Shown here: one piece after another, positions 56,962 through 64,000 of the stretch
How the letters are laid out: the number at the start of each line of letters is the position of its first letter
How positions within the stretch are numbered: the first letter of the stretch is position 1
Assembly: GCA_947095535.1 (NCBI GenBank)
Contig: OX352773.1
Coordinates: 264,019,590 to 264,083,589 of the forward strand
Source of the DNA: Poecilobothrus nobilitatus
Lineage: Eukaryota; Arthropoda; Insecta; Diptera; Dolichopodidae
Length of the DNA: 64,000 nucleotides
Reading direction: 5' to 3'
The notes under the pieces: generated by a model
Told to the model about the DNA's origin: nothing
The model's database searches: none
What the model saw: the letters and a program-made list of their open reading frames with translations, nothing else
Translations under genes and position numbers: made by a program

Positions 56962-57582
56962 AACAGAGCTATTCGTCTTATCAACGACCCCAGTGTAACT
57001 TCAATGCTCACTCCACTCAGACATCGTCGCACAGTTGGGTCACTAACCTTGTTTTATAGATATCTCGTAGGGATTAACACCTGCTCAAATGAATTAAAAC
57101 AGTTAATGCCTCCGCTCAAAGTTTTCCAGCGAGAAACAAGGCGGGCAGCAGAAGCTCATCCCTACCATGTAGAGATTTCAAGATGGCGAAATACAGCTTA
57201 TGGAAATTCGTTTGTCATGCGCACGTCCCGCCTGTGGAACCATATATCATCGCATGTGTTCCCTAAAGTTGGTAATTCTAATACGTACGATTTACTTAAG
57301 TTTAAGAAGAACATCAACATCTTTCTTCAAAATGTCCCTCAAAATTTTCCTACCTATCCCCCATAATCCAAATTTCCCAATTCCAATTTTCCCAATTATC
57401 CTTCCCACATCCCTATCCCCAAAACCAAACTGTACATTCGTATTAAAGGTTCCATCCTAAAGTTTGGTTTTAAAAGGAGGGTGGTTTTGGTTGGTTAAAG
57501 TCCAACACTACCCTGAGGAAGCACGTGCAGTTCCTCTTGGTGACTTTCGAGTTTTCCACCAACCCTCGTAAAAAAAAAAAAA
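56962..57582 (+). mobile_element. 5'-truncated non-LTR retrotransposon with 3' UTR and poly-A
   Basis: The open frame from 56962 (no start codon; 57004 is only an internal Met) to the stop at 57364 begins NRAIRLINDPSVTSMLTPLR and continues RTVGSLTLFYRYLVG, PLKVFQRETRRAAEAHPYHV, SFVMRTSRLWNHIS and VFPKVGN. This is the conserved C-terminal tail of the ORF2 polyprotein in many insect LINEs (R-V--L-LFYRYY-G, RTTR, SF--RTS-LWN-LP, VFP, LFK--VN-FL). The frame is unbroken, so the insertion is fairly young. A 200-bp 3' UTR and a 13-A tail (57570-57582) follow. The 86-codon frame 57200-57460 is a shadow. Confidence 0.88.
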
Positions 57583-58316
57583 TTGAATACGTTATGAATT
57601 TTCATATATTTTTAGAGCCTTGATACTGATAGTGATATTTTAAAGTGATTTGTGACGACTAAATTAAAAAAAAATAACTTTATTTGAGAACAAATTTTTT
57701 TTTTACCCACACTTTGTTAATTTTACACCAATCCGTATATTAGAGCACTTAAACCACTTACGGCCATTTTTTTCTGTTCGAAACATGCTGCTTTAAAATG
57801 AGATTTTCTATAAAACTATAATATTTTTGAAAAATATTTATAATTTATTTTATAATTTTTGGGAAAACGTTTAATAGATAACGTGTTAAGATTTACAGTT
57901 CATTTAGTCATAACTATGTTTAAAAAAAAAAAAATAATAGATTAACAAACTTATCGTTTACAGGCAAATATGATTTTATATTTGGTTAATACTTAAATAA
58001 AATGAAACTTGAAAAAAAAAATGTTTTTTTTTCATTTTTATTAAACCTAAATTTTACCGTTATTTCTATACTAAGAAAATATTGATTATTTCTAATTAAA
58101 AAAGCGATAAATCTAATAATAATAATAGATCCATATTATAAAACATACATATTATAAAGTGAAAAGTTTGTTAATTCGCGCAATATTTCAAAAGAATACA
58201 AACGAATATAATCAAATGGTACAGTTAGATTTTTTGTGTTACTTAAATTGTAGACTTTATCTTGTTATAATCCTTTAATCTATTCTTGGCCTATTAAGTA
58301 TTCAAGTCAAGTATGG
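57583..58316. other. AT-rich spacer
   Basis: No feature recognised. Confidence 0.5.
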
Positions 58317-58369
58317 TACGTGAAATGTCTAGATAACAATCTAGATGAGAGGTCTAGACATTTAACGTA
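58317..58369. repeat. Inverted repeat with 17-bp arms
   Basis: TACGTGAAATGTCTAGA (58317-58333) pairs with TCTAGACATTTAACGTA (58353-58369), with one mismatch, around a 19-bp loop that itself contains CTAGAT. It could form a cruciform or stem-loop. Confidence 0.85.
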
Positions 58370-59716
58370 TTGAATCACCAAAAAAAAAAAAAAAAAATTG
58401 ATCGTTTCGCTTTACACAATTTTGGGCTTTTTCAATACATCTTCCCCCTTATAAAGTTAGACTTTCTTTAATAAACTTTCTCTCTAAATACGCCTCCGCA
58501 CTTTACTTTTCCTATATATATAGCTAATAAAACATTAGTAAATATTTGGAAATTTTTTAATATAGATTTTAAAGTTCTATAATTTTCTGATTTATTGATT
58601 TATCTTAATATTATATTATTACCAGGGGCGGCCCCTGTTAATGTGTAGTCAAATTCTATTTTAAATATCATATAATAGACAGTTGCAGTTTAGAAAAATA
58701 GAATTTATGGAAAAAGTACAATCCGTAAAAAAAACCAAATTCGGGAAAACACTAACTGAAATTATTTTTAAAATAACGCCAAAACAGAATTAAATTGTAT
58801 AAAGAGCCTGTAGTTGGTGTATCTACGTATATTTAGATTATTTGGTATTGTGAGTGAGGACTATTATGTCTATTTATTTATCGAGTTCGAAATAAATATT
58901 TTAAAGGTACGTGGGGAAAACAGAATAGGTATCCGTAAAACATTCGTAAAATGCACAAACAAAGTTTGGAGCAAAATTCAGTTAAATTTTTTTATAAGCC
59001 ACGACGTTATCTGTAACAATATTACCCTTGTTCGTTTTACTTTGCCTTAATGTAAAAAATTTAAAATTTGGAAAGACCGTATATTTGGCGTACAATCCTT
59101 GATTAAGATTGAGCATGGTACAGAGGGCAAGAAAACGGTACAAATATTACCACAATTGTACAAATCGTAACACTGCATAAAATTGACATACAAAATATTT
59201 AAAAATAAAAAATTATTCAAATTTAATTTTGGTTGTAAGAATTGCTGTATACTAAAATTTAAGTACTTATGTGAGAAGAAATTGAATTCAAAAAAGAATA
59301 CAGTTAGAAAAGTTTTCTAATTGCTTCAAATAATATACAAACATTCATACATAAATGCAACTATTTGATAGAAAAGTACAAAATCAAAACAATTATAAAT
59401 TTTAAAGTGACTCTGCTCGTTGGTCATACATAAGTAGAAGTACATACTTAGATACATATTGACTATTAATACCAGATCAATATCATTCATCATTATTTAA
59501 AATGTCAATACATATTTTGATAAATGATGATTTTTATCAATTTTTAAATTTTTTTCTTTATACATGCATAAGTTAAAGTACATTACCTACATATAGCCAA
59601 AGAATAGTTGAGTCGTTGAGCCGGTACAGATCGAGTCGAAACGAGACTCGAGAGGAAAAAAAATACACAATTTTAAAGAGAGTAAAGTGAGAATGTATCT
59701 TATAATTTTGTGTTTT
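58370..59716. other. AT-rich spacer with a hAT-like terminus
   Basis: CAGGGGCGGCCCCTG at 58623-58637 resembles the CAGGGGCGG ends of many hAT elements, but no second terminus was found. The 78-codon frame 58814-59050 (plus) is mixed in composition and unidentified. Just before the next element, CGAGTCGAAACGAGACTCG (59632-59650) is an imperfect palindrome. Confidence 0.45.
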
Positions 59717-60500
59717 TATACCCGTATGAACTATGTTCAAGGGTATAATAAATTTACCATTACGTTTGTGACACCTTAAAGGAGTCGAGCTAGATATAGT
59801 GTCAAAGGTATGGATCGGCTCAGAATCGAATTCTGAGTCGATTAAGCCAAGTACGTCCGTCCGTCCGTCCGCACGATAACTCAAAAAATAAAGGAGCTAG
59901 GAGGCTGAAATTTTTTTTACGTCACTTTTGGAAAATTGTTAGTTTTCCTACTTAAATCCAACATTTTCGATCGGCGGGTTCTAGTAGCTGCCATACAACT
60001 TCTTTCTTTATATTAAAATAACTCAGTATCTATTCAAGCTAGGTTTCTGAAATTTTGCAAATGATGATCAAGTTTTATGGCAACAACTTCTGCAAAATTT
60101 GGTTATGGTGGTGCGACGGGTTCGGGTAGCTGCCATACAACTTCTCTTTTTAAATGAAAATAATTCAGTGTCTATTGAAGCTAACTATCTGAAATTTCGT
60201 GAAAAGCTAAGAAATTTCGTGAAGCTAACTATCTGAACTTTTGTAAAATTTGATTGGTCTAAAGCAGCCGGTTCACGCTTCTTGCATTTCTTGGAACTTA
60301 ATGATGCTAGGCGCAATAGATTTGGGTAGCTGTCATACTACTCCACAATTTACATAAATATATCTAGGTAGTTAAATTCGGTACTAAAACATCTGAATGC
60401 TTTTAAAAGATGATCAAGTTTTATAGAAACAGGATATTACGTTCATAAGGGTATCACAGAGTTGACACAGTCTAATCTACTGCACTCTTACTCGTTTTTT
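59717..60500 (+). mobile_element. Helentron/DINE-1-like element, H1 family, copy 4
   Basis: The head is TATACCCGTATGAAC...AAGGGTATAAT (hairpin-forming). It is followed by TTACGTTTGTGACACCTTAA, GAGTCGAGCTAGATATAGTG, AAGGTATGGATCGGCTCAGA, a (GTCC)n run and GCACGATAACTCAAAAAATA. The core has three diverged units marked by GGGTAGCTGCCATACAACTT (about 59985, 60123 and 60323), related to the 142-bp unit of copy 3. The 3' end is GGGTATCACAGAGTTGACAC, then CTGCACTCTTACTCGTTTTT, the consensus end of the family. The antisense 103-codon frame (59573-59884) is spurious. Confidence 0.85.
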
Positions 60501-61770
60501 TTTGTTATTCTGTTGTGTACGTTTTGTTACTACTACCGACTATCGTAGGTACCATACTATGGTAATGTAAATATGAAATGTGTTTTTTATGTTTTATTAT
60601 TAATATTATGTATAGGTTTTATAGTAGAAAAATCGTAAAAAAATATGTAGTTACGGAATTCATAATACGTAGTGTGTGGCTGAAAACTACTAAATTATAA
60701 TTATACATTGGTTGATCTTTACTTTGTTAATTAGTTTGTTTTATAAATAGGGGATTCATATTCTATTTGCAACTAACTTTGTTTGACTTATATATTTTTA
60801 TTGGGCTAAATTAAAAGTTTTTTAGTCTAAGTTAAAAGTTAGTCCGGTAAGATAATAATCTTTTCCAAAAATAAAAATAAAAATACACACACCTACATAT
60901 GACTTATTTTTTGTATACTTTTTAATCTATTACTAATCAAATCAATTTTGAAATTTTTTAATATTGCGTTTTTATTTTGTTTTTTTTTTGATAATATTTT
61001 AACTGATAAATTTTAGTGACCAGTCGTTTAATTTGCGTAGGTACTACCGAAAAAACTAAAAAATGAAAAATGATTTGTATTGGTACAAAATACACGGTTG
61101 GTAATAAAATGCCTTTTGCGTATATGTATATATATGTATACACATACACAAGACGAAATATACATATACCTACTCGTACAACATAAAAGTGATCATTTAC
61201 AAAGTAACTCAATCAAAATATTATCATAAATCAAAGTTTATTATTTTATTAACACGTGATTAAATATTTTTTTTTTATATTATTTTATCAATTTACAATC
61301 AAACATAACACAGTACACAAACAAATTAATAACATTTTAGATAATCATTATATTTATATAGGTATATATAAATATACATATGTATGTTATATAAATCCGA
61401 TAAATTAATAGTAACAAAATAAGGAAAAACGTTTCAATCTTATCAGCAATAAAAAAAAAAGAAAAAACAATTACAATGTCAAAATTTTCAATCTACCGTA
61501 TCAGATGTTCGAAAATACGTTTTTTGTACAACAAAAGAAAAAAAAGAAATTTATATAGCTACATATTATTTTATAGATATAATATAAATAATATATAAAT
61601 AAAATTATAATAATATCTTAAAAACAAAAAACAGAATAAAAACAAAAGATTTCATATAAAATATTAGTTCCGATTAGTTTAATTTATATATACCTATATA
61701 ATTATGTAGATACAACTAAAATGTAGAAATTCTCCATAGTCCGTATACAAGTATATATATACATATGTAT
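60501..61770. other. AT-rich sequence upstream of the candidate first exon
   Basis: No coding feature. The 84-codon minus-strand frame 60958-61212 is low-complexity. TATATG/CATATA microsatellite-like patches occur at 61120-61160 and 61366-61392. Confidence 0.5.
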
Positions 61771-61840
61771 GTATATATAGAGAAGAATGGAAAAAAAAGT
61801 TTTCATGTTTAATTAAAACGCGTAAGTGAACGGTTTGTGC
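61771..61840 (+). promoter_or_regulatory. Possible core promoter of the downstream exon
   Basis: TATATATA (61771-61778) lies about 30 bp upstream of an initiator-like TTTCATG (61801-61807), and a GC-richer stretch containing GTGAACGGTTTGTG (61826-61839) sits where downstream promoter elements occur in flies. TATA-like sequence is common here by chance, so this is suggestive only. Confidence 0.25.
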
Positions 61841-61965
61841 AGAAGCAAGAACGGTGAATAAAAAATATATATATATTTTGTTTAATATTAAACTTGTGCG
61901 AAAAAAATAACATAAAACTTAACAACAAAAAAAAAAAAAATAATAATAATAATTACATTAAAAAT

Positions 61966-62011
61966 ATGACAAAGTCATTAAATACCTGTATATTATTAGT
62001 AATACTTGCTA
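61966..62011 (+). CDS. Candidate first coding exon: signal peptide
   Basis: The ATG at 61966, with A at -3, opens a reading frame MTKSLNTCILLVILA. A Lys is followed by a hydrophobic run (CILLVILA), as in the n- and h-regions of a signal peptide or signal anchor. After 15 codons plus one base, at 62012, the sequence is GTAAGT, an optimal metazoan 5' splice site, so the exon ends in phase 1. Phase-1 signal-peptide exons are common in secreted and immunoglobulin-superfamily genes. An in-frame stop (61855) lies upstream, with an A-rich, stop-free leader after it. The protein cannot be identified from this fragment, and no following exon is recognised before the window end. Confidence 0.5.
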
Positions 62012-63016
62012 GTAAGTTGTTTTCCTTTTTATTTATTTGATCATTTCAAAATTGGTAGTAAAAAAATTCTTTTATTTTTAAATGTAAGGTTTTATTATTA
62101 AAATGTGCAAAAAAAAAAAAAAAATTTATAAAAAATTAAAACTAAAATTAAATATAAACGATTTAATAATATTTAAACGTCCTTTAACACTAAACTGTTA
62201 TTTATAAGACATGCGAAAATAAAATCATAATAATAACAACATTAATAGCATTGAAATGTTTACAGCTATTAACTCGTTAACTGTCAAAATAGAACGAAAA
62301 AAAAGAAGCATGGACATGGTCGATACTTTTTTTTCCAAAAATTCGTAGGTTGAATATGAAAGTTTAATATTCTTCGACAGTTTATTTTTTTATTTCGAAT
62401 ATTTTGTAAATTATATCAATAACTTACAACAGAATATAAATTCAACTGACAAATATAATGTTTCACGCGACTGCAAAAGTAACATTTAGAGCGGAGTAAT
62501 GTCGTATGCATATATAGCAGCTAAAGTACACGGTTGGGCATTATTAAAAACTATAGCTAAAACGGTGTATCATATAACCATAATTTATTACAAATTATAC
62601 AGAAATTTACAAAAAAAAAAAAAATAAAATATTAAATCAACGACTATGTACAATATTTAACAGAAATAATTACTTCAGATTATATCAGTTTTTTTTTTTT
62701 TAGCGTATATTTAAATGTAAATTGTAATGAAAAATAAATTGGACGGATTTTCTAGACAAAAATGCAATATAATATTAATATTTATTTAAAAAAATTATTT
62801 TAAAACAAAAAAAAAATAAATGGATCATACCTCAACTGTGATACGCTCAACTTAAAGAATTTAAATTTAAATCCTCTATCCTTTAAAGGAAAGAAAATTG
62901 TCAAAATAAAAATATAATTTTAAATTATAACCTATTATCTACTCCATTTACATAATATAATTAAAATTCAATGTATGTATATATACATCATACATAATAT
63001 TTAATTATCAATCTAG
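62012..63016 (+). other. Intron-like AT-rich sequence
   Basis: If the exon above is real, this is the start of a long first intron. No exon or RNA gene recognised. Confidence 0.4.
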
Positions 63017-63085
63017 CCAATAATGCAGTGTTTAAGACATCCACAATTTATTCTAAATGTCTTGGGTTCAAACTCCATTAATATA
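63017..63085 (+). mobile_element. tRNA-like SINE head, copy 1
   Basis: AGCCAATAATGCAGTGTTTA (A-box-like) is followed about 30 bp later by GGGTTCAAACTCC (B box). It is similar in layout and partly in sequence to 63495-63567. The acceptor stem does not pair well, so it is not a functional tRNA. Confidence 0.5.
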
Positions 63086-63494
63086 GTTATCATACAGTTT
63101 TCGGTTGCACAAGCTTTAATATAAAAATTTTTTTTTAGAAATTTTCTTTTATAAAAGTATTGAAAAAAAACAAAATTGTTCAACTTGTGTGTGTTTTATA
63201 AAATATAAATTTTTATCTATTTAACTTTAAAATCATGTCTATTTAACAGATCATTTATTAAAATCATCAAAATTTAATTTCAAAACTTAAAACACATTAA
63301 AAAAAAATGCATTAAATCTAAAAATATATTATATAACTGTTCTTCAACAATTTCATTATACCGTTAAATATTTTAATATCAAATTATTTTTTCGCTTTCA
63401 TTGGCGCAAATATAACAAAATAATTATTATATTTAATTTAAATTGATTAAAATATTATTATTTCTTATGATTGATGAAGGTTAACCTAAATTGT

Positions 63495-63567
63495 CCAGCT
63501 AATAGTGTAGTGGTTAAGCCACCAGCTTTTCATACGAAACGTCTCGATTTCAAACGCCGGCTGGGTC
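63495..63567 (+). mobile_element. tRNA-like SINE head, copy 2
   Basis: Begins GTCCAGCTAATAGTGTAGTG, with GTGTAGTGGTTAAGCC as A-box region. The segment CAGCTTTTCATACG lies where the anticodon arm would be, followed by GATTTCAAACGCC (degenerate B box) and GCTGGG, which can pair with CCAGC at the start. The closest tRNA type by eye is Glu/Asp-like. Lack of a clean cloverleaf and the nearby relative (63017) favour a SINE. Confidence 0.5.
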
Positions 63568-63699
63568 ATATAAATTAATAACAAGGCAGAATGTAAACCA
63601 ACGGTTGTTAAAAGCGCTCATTTCCAAAAGATAGTACAAACTGTTTAGAATTATGATTTGCATCAAAATTTGAAAATTTCATATAAGAACAAATGTGAA

Positions 63700-64000
63700 A
63701 ATAGGACATTTTTTATGTAAGTCTTTTTTGCTGTAAGTCCGGAACCTTATATAACTAAGGAAACCCGTTAATACAAGTAAAAATATATTACTGGAGGTTT
63801 AATTTTTATATCTTGCCGAAGAAAAATTTGTACAAGTACCTAAGTTACAGGTTTCTAAAAATAGCATATTTTAAATTTTTGAGCCCTAATAGGTTTTAAA
63901 CAGAGGGTGGTACAAAAAAATTTTCTTAAAAACCTTATGCTAATTCTAAAAGTTCTTTCGTGTCTCAAATTTTCAGTTCCTATCTCAAAGCGTGCCGGAG
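63700..64000 (-). mobile_element. Helentron-like element, family H2, copy cut by window edge
   Basis: AAGTTACAGGTTTCTAAAAATAG, then TTTTTGAGCCCTAATAGG, then GGTGGTACAAAAAAATTTTC parallels 1660-1740 and 26690-26780 in the same orientation. The head should lie beyond 64000. Confidence 0.6.

Noticed and set aside
58623..58637. Complete hAT element starting at CAGGGGCGGCCCCTG
   Set aside because: No second terminus or 8-bp duplication could be found, so only a hAT-like terminus is noted within the spacer.
63495..63567. Functional tRNA gene
   Set aside because: The B box is degenerate, the cloverleaf is incomplete and a related sequence lies 480 bp away, so a SINE head is more likely.
1..64000. 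CRISPR arrays, bacterial operons, ribosome binding sites, rho-independent terminators
   Set aside because: Composition, SINEs, LINEs and splice-type signals show eukaryotic nuclear DNA; no regularly spaced direct repeats with unique spacers were seen.

Overview
The window is extremely AT-rich eukaryotic nuclear DNA, full of A/T homopolymers. It looks like intergenic or intronic sequence from an insect, most probably a fly (Diptera). The basis is the mix of repeats: DINE-1/Helentron-like elements with a GTCCGTCC-rich head, tRNA-derived SINEs with poly-A tails, Tc1, MULE and non-LTR retrotransposon remnants, and a dead copy of an insect-like RpS16. The organism call is inference, since no intact marker gene is present. 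No complete protein-coding gene is visible. Most open frames are chance products of A/T-rich sequence or of repeats.

Layout. 1-9 kb: short tandem repeats, a Helentron-like element (1.4-2.2 kb), a 969-bp TIR element with a near-perfect 9-bp target duplication (3.4-4.3 kb) and a tRNA-SINE (7.1 kb). 9-20 kb: a decayed reading frame, a TIR element, SINE copy 1, a LINE 3' end, possible transposase debris (14.4-15.4 kb) and two Helentron-like copies. 20-36 kb: SINE copy 2, a tandem array of a dispersed repeat ('R-unit'), a composite 1.6-kb Helentron-like element, a foldback-type element, a TA-flanked MITE, an RTE-type LINE relic, two MULE transposase C-terminal relics and a MITE with an 8-bp target duplication. 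36-48 kb: a dead Tc1 transposase, a 1.34-kb Helentron-like element carrying seven tandem units of about 142 bp, candidate short exons at 42.0 and 42.6 kb, a second RTE relic, a GCGACGCTAG-rich MITE, SINE copy 3 and a second foldback element. 48-64 kb: an internally deleted RpS16 retropseudogene, a perfect RFX X-box, LINE 3' ends, a further Helentron-like element and, near the right end, a plausible first coding exon (signal peptide plus splice donor, 61,966-62,011), followed by intron-like sequence with tRNA-like SINE heads.

How it fits together. The window is a transposon graveyard. Non-autonomous elements (MULE-like and hAT-like MITEs, SINEs, Helentron-like elements) sit beside relics of the protein classes that could have mobilised them. 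The only parts that may belong to live host genes are the signal-peptide exon at 62 kb and, less securely, the short candidate exons at 42 kb. The most distinctive structures are the Helentron-like families, with 3' subterminal hairpins and an embedded 142-bp satellite, and the foldback elements whose inverted arms are themselves tandem 15-16-bp repeats.
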